Assembly (NCBI GenBank): GCA_020633825.1
Contig: JACKCV010000001.1
Coordinates: forward strand, 186,001-250,000
DNA length: 64,000 bases
Reading direction: 5' to 3'
Source: Fibrobacteria bacterium
GTDB taxonomy: Bacteria > Fibrobacterota > Fibrobacteria > UBA5070
In this document: one piece after another, positions 8,617-16,594 of the stretch
Layout of the letters: each line of letters begins with the position of its first letter
Numbering within the stretch: position 1 is the first letter of the stretch
Program-made: the position numbers and the translations under genes
The notes under the pieces: generated by a model
Database searches by the model: none
Told to the model about the DNA's origin: nothing
The model's input: only the letters and a program-made list of their open reading frames with translations

Positions 8617-9321
8617 TCAGAAGGCGTAGCCGAGACCGATCTGGACGAAATAGAAGCCACCCCAGTCGTCGGTGGTCTGGTAGCGTTCCACGCTCCCGGT
8701 GCGGTCGATTTCGAAGGTGCTGGGAGCATCCCAGTCGACGGTGTACCAGCCCACGGTGAAGCCCATCTGGCCTTCGATGAGCCAGCGACGGTCGTAGATC
8801 TTCTGGATGCCCAGAACCGGGGACATCTGGGGGCCGGAGACCTTGACTTCGGTGGGAGCGAGCTTCACGGTGTCGCGTTTCCCGTTGCGAACGACGTAGA
8901 TGTCGCGCGGCTGGCCGTCGAACAGCTTGGTTCCCGTTTGCAGGTAGTACTGCGCGCTCATCTGGATGTACGATCCGGAGCCGAGCCCCGAGTAGATGCG
9001 ACCGTACATGCCACCGGCGAAGCTGGTCGCCTTGACGGAATCCATCCCGAGGTAGAGGCTGAACAGCGGGCCGAAGGCGTAGGTGCCCTGGGGGCCGCCG
9101 ACGTATTCGTAGCGGATCTCCTGGAGATCGACACCCGGAACCCAGATGAGGTCGACCTTGGGACCTTCGTCGCGTTTGGTCGCATCCATGCCGCCGAACA
9201 CCTTCAGCGGAGAGATCACGATGCGGTGATGGGGATACTCGTATTCGCCGACGGGATAATCGTCGTATTGGGCGAAGGAGAGCGAGGTCATGGTCAGCAG
9301 GAGGATGGACAGGCTCTTCAT
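8617..9321 (-). CDS. Secreted outer-membrane beta-barrel-like protein
   Basis: 234-residue protein with a cleavable signal peptide (MKSLSILLLTMTSLSFAQ), many alternating hydrophobic/polar strands rich in Tyr and Gly, and a C-terminal Phe after GLGYAF, the usual end of an outer-membrane barrel. No specific family is recognised. The ATG at 9321 is preferred over a longer reading because it starts a clean signal peptide and has AAAAGG a few bases upstream. It lies just upstream of the sensor kinase in the same direction with a 31-base gap, so co-transcription is possible. It is divergent from ctp across a 160-base promoter region. Confidence 0.7.
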   Translation of the reverse strand: MKSLSILLLTMTSLSFAQYDDYPVGEYEYPHHRIVISPLKVFGGMDATKRDEGPKVDLIWVPGVDLQEIRYEYVGGPQGTYAFGPLFSLYLGMDSVKATSFAGGMYGRIYSGLGSGSYIQMSAQYYLQTGTKLFDGQPRDIYVVRNGKRDTVKLAPTEVKVSGPQMSPVLGIQKIYDRRWLIEGQMGFTVGWYTVDWDAPSTFEIDRTGSVERYQTTDDWGGFYFVQIGLGYAF

Positions 9322-9465
9322 GAGGACCTTTTCCGGTTGGATGGCGAGGTCTAACGCCCGTTGGCGCTGTGTAAAGGGATTCACTTCCCAAGGTAGGCTC
9401 ATGCGCTCCAGCGATCAAGGCGCATCCGAGGTTCCGGCGGGACGGGGCGCTCGCCCCTTTGGTTA

Positions 9466-9471
9466 TATATT
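9466..9471 (+). promoter_or_regulatory. Putative -10 box of ctp
   Basis: TATATT lies ten bases before the ctp ATG and there is no Shine-Dalgarno sequence. If used, transcription would begin about four bases before the start codon, giving a nearly leaderless mRNA. No convincing -35 is seen. Confidence 0.4.
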
Positions 9472-9481
9472 CCCAAACACC

Positions 9482-11305
9482 ATGAGGATACCGTCCCGCT
9501 CCAGCATCTATTTCACTCTTTCCTCCGTCCTGGTTCTCCTCTCCTTCGCCACGGCGGTGGGACAGGCGGCTGGAACGGGCAGTTTCTACCGGAGCGCGGA
9601 TCGCCTGGGGCGGGTCCTGCAGCGGATCAACGACTCCTACGTCGAGGAGATCCCGTCGGATACCCTGGTCGATGCCGCGATCAAGGGACTCTCCACGGTC
9701 CTGGACCCTCATACTTCCTACTTCGTGGACAAGGAGGTCGACGACCTCAAAGTCCACACCGAGGCCCAATTCGGCGGCCTGGGGATCACCATCGGGGTCC
9801 GAGAGAACGTCCTGACCGTCATTTCCCCCCTGGACGGCACCCCCGCGCAGCGCATGGGAATCCAGGCAGGCGACCGCATCGTGGAAATCGACGGCAAGAG
9901 CACCCGCGGGATCACGGTCGACGACGCCGTCTCCAAGCTCCGGGGAAAACCCGGGACCAAGGTCACCATCAAGATCTGGCGGACAGGTCTCACCGAACCG
10001 CTCCCTTTCACCATCACGCGTGAAATCATCAAGATCGAGTCCGTCCCCTGGGCGGGAATCCTTCCCGGCAAGGTGGGGTACCTCAAGCTCGTCCAATTCG
10101 CCAAGCCCACCTCCGACGAAGTCGAAGCGGCCCTGCTGAAGCTGAAAGAGCAAGGGGCGACCTCCTACATCCTCGATCTCCGGTGGAATCCGGGCGGTCT
10201 TCTCAACCAGGCCGTGGAGATCAGCGAGCTCTTCCTGCCCAAGGGGCGCGTGGTGGTTTCCACACGCGGCCGCGTCTCCAGCCAGAACATCGAGATGGAA
10301 TCGCGGCGCAGTCCCGTCATCGACACCGGCACTCCCCTGGTCGTGATCGTCAACGGAGGGTCCGCCTCCGCTTCCGAGATCGTGGCGGGAGCCATCCAGG
10401 ACTGGGATCGAGGGGTGATCCTCGGCACGCAGTCGTTCGGAAAGGGTTCGGTCCAGACGCTCCTTCCCATGGATCAGACCCACCTCCTCAAGCTGACCAT
10501 GGCCTACTACTACACGCCTTCGGGTCGCTGCATCAACAAGCGCGAAAACTCGGTCCGCTGGGGTCGGGATTCCGCGGCAGCCCCCGATACGGTCGCCGAC
10601 AATGCACCGAAGAAGGAAAGCGAAGACGAGTTGGATTACGGGGAGTCCTCCGCATCCGACACCCTTCTCGACACCACCGGGCACCAGTCCTTCCGCACCA
10701 AGGTCCTCGGGCGCAAGGTGTGGGACGCCGGAGGCATCCTGCCCGACATGCGGGTTTCCGCCCGTCGCCTCACCCTCTGGCAGCAGGATGTGGAACGAAA
10801 GAACCTCTTCTTCCGCTGGGCCATCCAGGCCCGCGCCAAGATCCAGGCCAAGAAGAAGATCGACGGCTCCTTCCGCGCGTCGGACGCCTTGATCGCCGAT
10901 TTCCGGACCTTCCTGGCCACCGACTCCGTGAAATTCACCTTCGATTCCCCGCAGGCCCGTCTGCTGAAGGAGATGAGGAAGCTTTCCAAGATGGATTCCG
11001 CCCGGGGCGAGAACCTTCCCGAAGCGGAGCGCAAGCTCCTCAACACCCGGCTGGACGCGCTGCAGGAAGCCCTCGACAAGGCGGGCGAGAGCCTGTTCGA
11101 AGCCAATCGCGAGTACGTCCGCGAGGGCTTGACCCGGGAAATCCTGATGGCCGCCGGAGGCGTCTCCCTGGCGACCCCGTTCCAACTGGAGTCCGACCCC
11201 CAGGTGATCGCCGCCGCCGCGCTGCTGCGCGACCCGGTCCGCTACCGCCAGGTTCTGTCGCCAGCGGCCTCCGCCGCCCCCATGGACACCACCGCCGCAA
11301 AATGA
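9482..11305 (+). CDS. ctp: C-terminal processing peptidase (S41)
   Basis: 607-residue periplasmic serine protease. An uncleaved signal anchor or signal peptide (residues 1-30) is followed by the N-terminal helical region with VLDPHTSYF, a PDZ domain (about 85-170) and the S41 catalytic core. GGSASASEI contains the expected catalytic Ser296 and SFGKG the Lys321, the 25-residue spacing known in Prc and CtpB. Family members degrade or process envelope proteins, often from the C-terminus. A 200-residue C-terminal extension, helical with a Ser/Asp-rich linker near 370-400, makes it longer than CtpA-type enzymes. The TGA overlaps the ftsY ATG (ATGA). Confidence 0.92.
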   Translation: MRIPSRSSIYFTLSSVLVLLSFATAVGQAAGTGSFYRSADRLGRVLQRINDSYVEEIPSDTLVDAAIKGLSTVLDPHTSYFVDKEVDDLKVHTEAQFGGLGITIGVRENVLTVISPLDGTPAQRMGIQAGDRIVEIDGKSTRGITVDDAVSKLRGKPGTKVTIKIWRTGLTEPLPFTITREIIKIESVPWAGILPGKVGYLKLVQFAKPTSDEVEAALLKLKEQGATSYILDLRWNPGGLLNQAVEISELFLPKGRVVVSTRGRVSSQNIEMESRRSPVIDTGTPLVVIVNGGSASASEIVAGAIQDWDRGVILGTQSFGKGSVQTLLPMDQTHLLKLTMAYYYTPSGRCINKRENSVRWGRDSAAAPDTVADNAPKKESEDELDYGESSASDTLLDTTGHQSFRTKVLGRKVWDAGGILPDMRVSARRLTLWQQDVERKNLFFRWAIQARAKIQAKKKIDGSFRASDALIADFRTFLATDSVKFTFDSPQARLLKEMRKLSKMDSARGENLPEAERKLLNTRLDALQEALDKAGESLFEANREYVREGLTREILMAAGGVSLATPFQLESDPQVIAAAALLRDPVRYRQVLSPAASAAPMDTTAAK

Positions 11306-12216
11306 GCTGGCTCGACAGGATTCGTCAGGGTCTCGGCAGGACCCGTGAGTCGATCGTCCGGACCATCCGGGGCGGGTTCGGCGCCGGCCGGATCGACGAG
11401 GATCTGCTTGAAGACCTGACCGAGAAGCTGCTGCGAGCCGACGTCGGCCCCGAAACGGCCGAGGACCTCGTGGAGCGCCTCAGGGCCCATGCCTGGGGGC
11501 GATCCTACGATTCGGCCGACCAGTTGCTGGGGTGGTTGGCCGAGTGCGCCCGCGGGATGCTTGGGGAGCCCCTTCCCGCGGGTCTGGGAACCGGATTGCA
11601 GGTCGTGGCGGTGGTCGGGGTCAACGGGGCCGGGAAGACGACCACCATCGGGAAGCTCGCCGCCTTGTACAAGGCCCAGGGCCGGAACGTCCTGGTGGGA
11701 GCCTGCGACACCTTCCGCGCCGCAGCCGTCGACCAGCTGGAAGCCTGGTGCGTCCGCGCCGGAGTGCCCTGCGTCCGACAGAAAGCCGGGGCGGATCCCG
11801 CGGCGGTCGCTTTCGATGCCGTCGCCGCCGCGCGCACCCGAGGCTGCGACCTGGTCCTGCTCGACACCGCCGGCCGATTGCAGACGCGGGCGGATCTCAT
11901 GGCGGAGCTGGGGAAGATCCTGCGCGTCATCCGCAAGCACGATCCTTCCTATCCCCAGCACACCTGGTTGGTTCTCGACGGAAACACCGGGCAGAATGCA
12001 CTCAGCCAAGCACGATTGTTCCATGAAACCGCTCCTCTGACGGGGATCGTGGTCACCAAGCTCGACGGAACCGCCAAGGGGGGAGCGATCCTGGGGCTCT
12101 CGAAGGTCGTCGCGGCTCCAGTCATGTTCCTGGGAATGGGAGAGGCCATCGACGACCTGATCCCCTTCGATCCCGATGCCTTCGTCGAAGGCCTGTTCGA
12201 ACCGGAGACGGCGTGA
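11302..12216 (+). CDS. ftsY: Signal recognition particle receptor FtsY
   Basis: 304-residue SRP GTPase. It has the N domain of helices (1-90) and the NG GTPase core with P-loop GVNGAGKTTT (G1), DTFRAAAVDQL (G2), DTAGR (G3) and TKLDGTAKGG (G4/closing motif). It receives ribosome-bound SRP at the membrane for co-translational insertion. The acidic A domain of E. coli FtsY is absent, so membrane contact probably depends on the short N-terminal amphipathic helix. The ATG overlaps the ctp stop, and the TGA overlaps the GTG of the next lipoprotein gene. YidC, which acts in the same insertion route, is 2.2 kb downstream. Confidence 0.96.
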   Translation: MSWLDRIRQGLGRTRESIVRTIRGGFGAGRIDEDLLEDLTEKLLRADVGPETAEDLVERLRAHAWGRSYDSADQLLGWLAECARGMLGEPLPAGLGTGLQVVAVVGVNGAGKTTTIGKLAALYKAQGRNVLVGACDTFRAAAVDQLEAWCVRAGVPCVRQKAGADPAAVAFDAVAAARTRGCDLVLLDTAGRLQTRADLMAELGKILRVIRKHDPSYPQHTWLVLDGNTGQNALSQARLFHETAPLTGIVVTKLDGTAKGGAILGLSKVVAAPVMFLGMGEAIDDLIPFDPDAFVEGLFEPETA

Positions 12217-12551
12217 AATCCTCCGGATGGACGGTCTCCGCAGTGCTTCTTTGCCTCGTGCCCTTCCTGGCGGGGTGCCGCCGGGATCGCGGGGCGGAGA
12301 TCGAGGACATTGCTAGGTTGTTCGTTGCGTTGCGGCAGCAATCCCAAGCCTGGGAAGGCCAGCCGGAACGTGCTCGCCAGGCTCGGGACTCGCTCCTGAA
12401 GCACGCGGGAATGACTCTTCCGGTCTGGCGTGAACGCGTCCGACTGCTGCAAGCCGACCCCGATCTGTGGGTGCCCTTCTGGAATCGGGCGAACCAGATC
12501 GCCGACTCGACCGAAAACCTCAAATCAACGACAAATTCGAAAGGATCCTAA
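12213..12551 (+). CDS. Small helical lipoprotein, unknown function
   Basis: 112-residue protein with a signal sequence and lipobox LAGC (Cys22), followed by a charged helical region rich in Arg, Gln and Glu. No known family is recognised. It starts at GTG overlapping the ftsY TGA (GTGA) and ends one base before the trxA ATG, so it is part of the ctp-ftsY-trxA transcription unit. An AAAGGAT sequence near its 3' end serves as the trxA ribosome-binding site. Confidence 0.72.
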   Translation: MKSSGWTVSAVLLCLVPFLAGCRRDRGAEIEDIARLFVALRQQSQAWEGQPERARQARDSLLKHAGMTLPVWRERVRLLQADPDLWVPFWNRANQIADSTENLKSTTNSKGS

Positions 12552-12552
12552 A

Positions 12553-12879
12553 ATGGCCGGCAACGTAGCGGAATTCACCGACGCCAACTTCGACGCCGAG
12601 GTGATCCAGTCCTCCACCCCCGTCCTGGTCGACTTCTGGGCTCCCTGGTGCGGCCCTTGCCGCATGATCGCCCCCTCCATCGAGGCTTTGTCCGCAGAGT
12701 ACGCCGGCAAGGTGAAGATCGGGAAGCTCAACACCGACGAGCAGGGCGACACCGCCGCCAAGTACGGCATCCGTTCCATCCCCACTCTTCTCGTCTTCAA
12801 GGACGGGCAGGTGGTGAATCAGCTGGTCGGCGCCTTGCCCAAGGACAAGATCGCCGAGCAGCTCGATCGCGTGGTCTGA
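12553..12879 (+). CDS. trxA: Thioredoxin
   Basis: 108-residue cytoplasmic thioredoxin of normal length. The redox-active WCGPC motif (Cys33, Cys36) and the cis-proline region RSIPTLLVF are intact. It reduces protein disulfides using electrons from thioredoxin reductase, which is not in the window. The ATG is preceded by AAAGGAT at good spacing. The stop is one base before the start of the next, exported thioredoxin-like gene. Confidence 0.96.
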   Translation: MAGNVAEFTDANFDAEVIQSSTPVLVDFWAPWCGPCRMIAPSIEALSAEYAGKVKIGKLNTDEQGDTAAKYGIRSIPTLLVFKDGQVVNQLVGALPKDKIAEQLDRVV

Positions 12880-12880
12880 G

Positions 12881-13453
12881 ATGACCGCCCAGCGGGGAGT
12901 TCTCCTCGGAGGATTGGCGACGTTGGCCATCGGAGCGGCGATCCTGGTCGCGGCTCCGGCTTTCTCCGCGGACAAAGGTGCCAAGACCGAAGACTCCAAG
13001 GTGCAGGGACCTTCCGTTGGAAAGGTTTCCTGGTCTCGGCTCGATCACGCGATGTCCGTCGCATCCCAAGCCGGCAAGCCCATTCTGGTGAGCGTCTATG
13101 CCGATTGGTGCGGATACTGCAAGCTGATGGAGCGGACCACCTGGGCCAATTCCGGGATCGTAGGCCAGATTTCCGAGGGCTGGGTTCCCGTTCGTCTCAA
13201 CGGGGAAAGTTCCGAGCCTTTGAAACTCGGCGGTGCCACCATTTCCGAGCGCCAATGGGCGGTGGGCAACGGTGTCCAAGGCTTTCCCGCGACCTTCCTG
13301 CTGGACAGCAAGGGCAAACCCTTCGCAGGAGTGCCAGGCTACATCGAAGCTCCCCAGATGGCCCGACTGCTCCAGGATGCGCAAGCCTATCTCAAGGCTG
13401 GCGGTCCCGCTGTGGTCGGAGACTTCTACGACTGGGCCGAGAAACGCAACTAG
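12881..13453 (+). CDS. Secreted thioredoxin-like protein
   Basis: 190-residue protein with a signal peptide (cleavage likely after AFSA, residue 30) and a thioredoxin-like domain with WCGYC (Cys77, Cys80) and a cis-Pro motif GFPATF. The layout resembles periplasmic thioredoxin-7/SoxW-like oxidoreductases that hold apocytochromes or envelope proteins reduced. It directly follows trxA with one base between, so cytoplasmic and exported thioredoxins are made from the same message. Its client is not indicated. Confidence 0.82.
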   Translation: MTAQRGVLLGGLATLAIGAAILVAAPAFSADKGAKTEDSKVQGPSVGKVSWSRLDHAMSVASQAGKPILVSVYADWCGYCKLMERTTWANSGIVGQISEGWVPVRLNGESSEPLKLGGATISERQWAVGNGVQGFPATFLLDSKGKPFAGVPGYIEAPQMARLLQDAQAYLKAGGPAVVGDFYDWAEKRN

Positions 13454-13467
13454 ATCGACCTAAGAGG

Positions 13468-13497
13468 TTGACGATTCGACGTTTGGGGGGTTACATT
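13468..13497 (+). promoter_or_regulatory. Probable sigma-70 promoter of rpmH
   Basis: TTGACG (13468-13473) and TACATT (13492-13497) are separated by 18 bases, with the likely transcription start about 25 bases before the rpmH ATG. It lies after the stop of the secreted thioredoxin-like gene. Confidence 0.55.
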
Positions 13498-13528
13498 CCC
13501 CTTCCTTTCCGAAACTCCGGAGTGACAT

Positions 13529-13675
13529 ATGAAGAGGACGTTCCAGCCCCACAATCGCAAGCGGATCAACAAGCACGGATTCCGCACCCGCATGGCCACC
13601 AAGAATGGCCGTAAGGTTCTTGCGTCTCGTCGTGCCAAAGGCCGTTGGAAGCTCACGGTTTCGGACGAAGGCTGA
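13529..13675 (+). CDS. rpmH: Ribosomal protein bL34
   Basis: 48-residue highly basic protein matching bL34: MKRTFQPHNRKRINKHGF at the N-terminus, then RMATKNGRKVLASRRAKGR. It is a structural protein of the large ribosomal subunit. The ATG has a GGAG upstream. It opens the classic rpmH-rnpA-yidD-yidC cluster. The gene usually next to it, dnaA, is not present here. Confidence 0.97.
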   Translation: MKRTFQPHNRKRINKHGFRTRMATKNGRKVLASRRAKGRWKLTVSDEG

Positions 13676-13691
13676 TCCTGCCTTTCCCGGA

Positions 13692-14180
13692 GTGGGCTCC
13701 AACCCCTCCGAGAATGCCGAGGGCGTCTTGACGCCCTCCGGGGAGCCCGCTGGTTCGGAATTCGTTGCGTTGCCCCAGGCTGCCGTTTCGAACCCGGGAA
13801 AGCCATCCAACCCGTTCGGGATTACCCTGGCGGATTGGCGACCTCCCGACCGACAAGCTTGGTCCCGCTTGGGACGAAGCAGTCGTCGTGCCCGCGATGG
13901 GGAGATCGAAGTCCGCTGGATCCAACCAGCGCCCGATCACTCCCAGCGGATGGCTGTGCGACTGCGCCGCAAGAACGGTCCGGCACCCTTGCGGAACCGG
14001 TTCCGCCGTATTCTCCGGGAATTGCATCGCGAAATCCGCGTGGACCTCGGGCCGGTTTGGGTTCTTTGGACCTTCACTCCTGCGCGCCTCCGATTGCCTT
14101 CCCGGGAACTCCGGCCCCGAGCCATGAACCTGCTGCAGTCGGCAGGGCTGCTTCCTCCTGGGGGGGATGGCCGGGCATGA
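13692..14180 (+). CDS. rnpA: Ribonuclease P protein component (long N-terminus)
   Basis: Protein subunit of RNase P, which trims tRNA 5' ends. The diagnostic part is the C-terminal half: a strand with SQRMAVRLRRKNG, then the RNR motif in PLRNRFRRILRELHREI. Position between rpmH and yidD supports the call. The start is uncertain: GTG at 13692 gives 162 residues, with about 50 Pro/Ser/Gly-rich residues before the domain, while an ATG at 13605 inside rpmH would give 191 residues and a 71-base overlap. Either way it is longer than the usual 110-125 residues. The stop overlaps the yidD ATG (ATGA). Confidence 0.8.
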   Translation: MGSNPSENAEGVLTPSGEPAGSEFVALPQAAVSNPGKPSNPFGITLADWRPPDRQAWSRLGRSSRRARDGEIEVRWIQPAPDHSQRMAVRLRRKNGPAPLRNRFRRILRELHREIRVDLGPVWVLWTFTPARLRLPSRELRPRAMNLLQSAGLLPPGGDGRA

Positions 14181-14404
14181 GGGGCCTCCTTTTGGCGCTC
14201 CTGCGCTCCTACCGTTGGATGAGGCCCGCTCTGGGGCCTCCCCGCTGTCGGTTTCATCCTTCCTGTTCCCACTACGCCTTGGAAGCCGTGGAGCGGCACG
14301 GTGCGTTGAGAGGGACGGGGTTGGCCGCGCGTCGATTGATCAAATGCCACCCATTGCATCCCGGCGGGTTCGATCCAGTACCCGATCCGCCCGCCGGAAG
14401 CTAG
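14177..14404 (+). CDS. yidD: Membrane protein insertion efficiency factor YidD
   Basis: 75-residue protein of the YidD (DUF37) family, recognised by CRFHPSCSHYALEAVERHG and the following CHPLHPGGFDPVP. YidD sits at the inner membrane and assists YidC-dependent insertion. The ATG overlaps the rnpA stop, and yidC follows after 45 bases. Length and motif order are normal. Confidence 0.95.
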   Translation: MRGLLLALLRSYRWMRPALGPPRCRFHPSCSHYALEAVERHGALRGTGLAARRLIKCHPLHPGGFDPVPDPPAGS

Positions 14405-14449
14405 GTTGGAGCCTCAACAAGAATCATTCCGAGAGATCTGAAAGGGAAC

Positions 14450-16228
14450 ATGGACCGCAAGACTCTGCTGACCCTGGTGGCCGTGACGGTGGCCTTCATC
14501 TTCTTCACGAGCGATACCTGGCACAAGCTGGTTCGCCGCACCCTGGGTCTTCCCGATCCTCCGGTGGTGGAGGAAGTCGTCGATTCGACCCGTACCGCGA
14601 ACCCCTCCGACACCAGCACTCCGCGTTTGTCGGAAGCCCCCGCGGATTCCTCCGAGGCTGCCCTCGCAAGCGTCGCCGACTCGACCCCTTCCGATTCGGG
14701 TGTGACGGTTCGATCCTTCGTGGTACGGACCCCTCACTACCGTTTGTCGCTCTCCAACAAGGGAGGGCGGATCGAAAGCGTCCAGTTGCTCGGGGTGACC
14801 TCCCATTCCGGAGCCTTTCCCGAAATGCTGCCCGGGGGACGGGGCGGAATCCTGGGATTGGAGATCGATGGACAGGACCTCTCCGGGAAGGTCTTCGCCA
14901 TGGAAGGAGCCGAAGGCGACTCCATCGTGGTCGGACCGGGAGATAGTGCGGAGATCCGTCTGATCTGGAGCCAGGGAGGGAAAGCCGTCGGGCGCCGCTT
15001 CCGCTTCGACGGGACCGATGGGGGGATCCGCTCCTGGACCAGCCTGCGTGGATGGGAGAAGCCCGCGATGCGGATGTCCTGGAACACAGGGCTCCTGCAG
15101 GTCGATTCCTCGGCGATGAAGATCCCCTTCGGACCTCCCCATTTCAACAACCTGGTGTGGCGCGATGCCGAGGAAGTCTCCAGCCATTCCGACAACAAGA
15201 GCGTTTCCGCTTCCGGTCCGCTCCAGTGGGTCGGTCTGCGTGGTCAATACCTGATGGGAGCCGTTCTGTTCGATTCCCTCCGGGAAGGCGAGTTGGACGC
15301 CGATACCGTGCTGGGAGTGGATGGCCAGGAGGAGAAGAGCTACGCGTGGCGCTTCCGCTGGCGTCCGCAGGCCGGGGTGGACAGTTTCACCCTGGTGGTG
15401 ACCCCGCTCGAAGTCGGGGCGCTCAAAGCCTGGGATGCAAGTTTCGAAAAGGTCCTGTTCAACGGCTGGGCATGGTTCTTCCGCGCGGATCTCTGGTTCC
15501 CCAAGCTGTGCCTGTTCGTGCTCGGACTGCTGAACTTCTTCCACAAGCTCCTGCCGAACTACGGCATCGCCATCATCCTGTTGACCTTGGTGGCGCGCCT
15601 GGCCGTGTTCCCCCTCACCCTCAAGCAGGTCCGGCAGTCCAAGAGGATGGCGGTGGTGATGCCCGCCATCAAGCCGAAGATCGATGCCTTGAAGGAGAAG
15701 TACAAGAACGATCCGCGGAAGCTCCAGGAGGAGACGCTTCGCATCTACAACGAAAACGGCGTGAATCCCTTGGCCACCATGGCCGGTTGTTTGCCGCTTC
15801 TCCTGCAGATGCCCGTGTTCTTCGCCCTCTACATGGTCCTGGGGCGGGCCATCGAATTGCGAGGCGCTCCCTTCTTCGGATGGATTTCCGACCTCGCCCA
15901 GCCCGACGTGATTCTTCCGATGGTCAAGATCCCCCTGATCTTCCCCTTGGGCATCACCGTGCTTCCCTTGTTCATGGCGGGGTCGCTCTACCTGCTCAAC
16001 AAGCTGACCATCAAGGATCCGCAGCAGCAGGCGCTCGTGTACATGATGCCTGTCATGATGCTGGTGTTCTCCGGCTCCTTCCCCTCCGGCTTGGTGTTGT
16101 ACTGGACCGTGTCCAATCTGTTCTCGGTCGGGCAGACCTGGCTTGTGAACGCAGGACCCGCCGCAACAGCGGCACCTGAAGTCGGAGGAACCCCCAAGCG
16201 CAAGGGCTCTTCCAAGCACAAGCACTGA
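14450..16228 (+). CDS. yidC: Membrane protein insertase YidC
   Basis: 592-residue Gram-negative-type YidC. There is an N-terminal membrane anchor (about 5-20), a large periplasmic beta-rich domain (about 80-330), and the conserved insertase core with about five transmembrane segments beginning near FHKLLPNYGIAIILLT. The cytoplasmic hairpin holds KPKIDALKEKYKNDPRKLQEE and the hydrophilic-groove Arg lies in LVARLAVFPLTLKQ. A basic tail (KRKGSSKHKH) resembles ribosome-binding tails of some YidC/Oxa1 proteins. AAAGGGA precedes the ATG. A strong hairpin terminator follows. Confidence 0.96.
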   Translation: MDRKTLLTLVAVTVAFIFFTSDTWHKLVRRTLGLPDPPVVEEVVDSTRTANPSDTSTPRLSEAPADSSEAALASVADSTPSDSGVTVRSFVVRTPHYRLSLSNKGGRIESVQLLGVTSHSGAFPEMLPGGRGGILGLEIDGQDLSGKVFAMEGAEGDSIVVGPGDSAEIRLIWSQGGKAVGRRFRFDGTDGGIRSWTSLRGWEKPAMRMSWNTGLLQVDSSAMKIPFGPPHFNNLVWRDAEEVSSHSDNKSVSASGPLQWVGLRGQYLMGAVLFDSLREGELDADTVLGVDGQEEKSYAWRFRWRPQAGVDSFTLVVTPLEVGALKAWDASFEKVLFNGWAWFFRADLWFPKLCLFVLGLLNFFHKLLPNYGIAIILLTLVARLAVFPLTLKQVRQSKRMAVVMPAIKPKIDALKEKYKNDPRKLQEETLRIYNENGVNPLATMAGCLPLLLQMPVFFALYMVLGRAIELRGAPFFGWISDLAQPDVILPMVKIPLIFPLGITVLPLFMAGSLYLLNKLTIKDPQQQALVYMMPVMMLVFSGSFPSGLVLYWTVSNLFSVGQTWLVNAGPAATAAPEVGGTPKRKGSSKHKH

Positions 16229-16271
16229 TCCGACCGTTCGAGGTGCGGGGCCGACGTCTCGCCAACACAGG

Positions 16272-16305
16272 AAAGACGCCATGGAGGAATCTCCGTGGCG
16301 TCTTT
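16272..16305 (+). terminator. Rho-independent terminator after yidC
   Basis: A perfect 10-bp inverted repeat (16272-16281 with 16296-16305) encloses a 14-base loop and continues into a T run. The arms begin with AAA and end with TTT, so it can act in both directions, fitting its place between yidC and the convergent beta-helix gene. Confidence 0.85.
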
Positions 16306-16594
16306 TGCTGGTAGGGCCCGTTCTCCTCGAAGATCCGGGGATGGTGCCCCAGGTTCGAGACGCCTTTGCACGCAAGGACTGGGCCGTCGAGGAACGTGGA
16401 GACCTCTCCGGTCCCACGGGAATCCCCGGGTGGAAGAGTGGCTTGCGAGGTCGTGCTCGGAATGGGAGAATGGGTCTGAAGCGGGAGACACCCGGTATCT
16501 CCCGACTTCCCGACATCCTTCGCAACCCGGTGCGATGGATCTCGGGATCCGGATCCGCCTCACCCGATGGGCGGGAACCGGATCGCATGCGGCT
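16306..16594. other. Intergenic stretch, no gene seen
   Basis: About 290 bases between the yidC terminator and the 3' end of the convergent beta-helix gene. No supported ORF or RNA is seen. On the minus strand it lies directly after the stop of the beta-helix gene, whose last residues look like the first half of a sorting domain, so part of this stretch may once have been coding. Confidence 0.5.

Noticed and set aside
13454..13528. oriC next to rpmH
   Set aside because: No dnaA gene, no DnaA-box cluster and no AT-rich unwinding region; the gap is only 75 bases and is explained by the rpmH promoter.
14414..16588. Long minus-strand open frame opposite yidC
   Set aside because: Low-complexity His/Gln/Glu-rich translation. 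YidC on the plus strand is certain.
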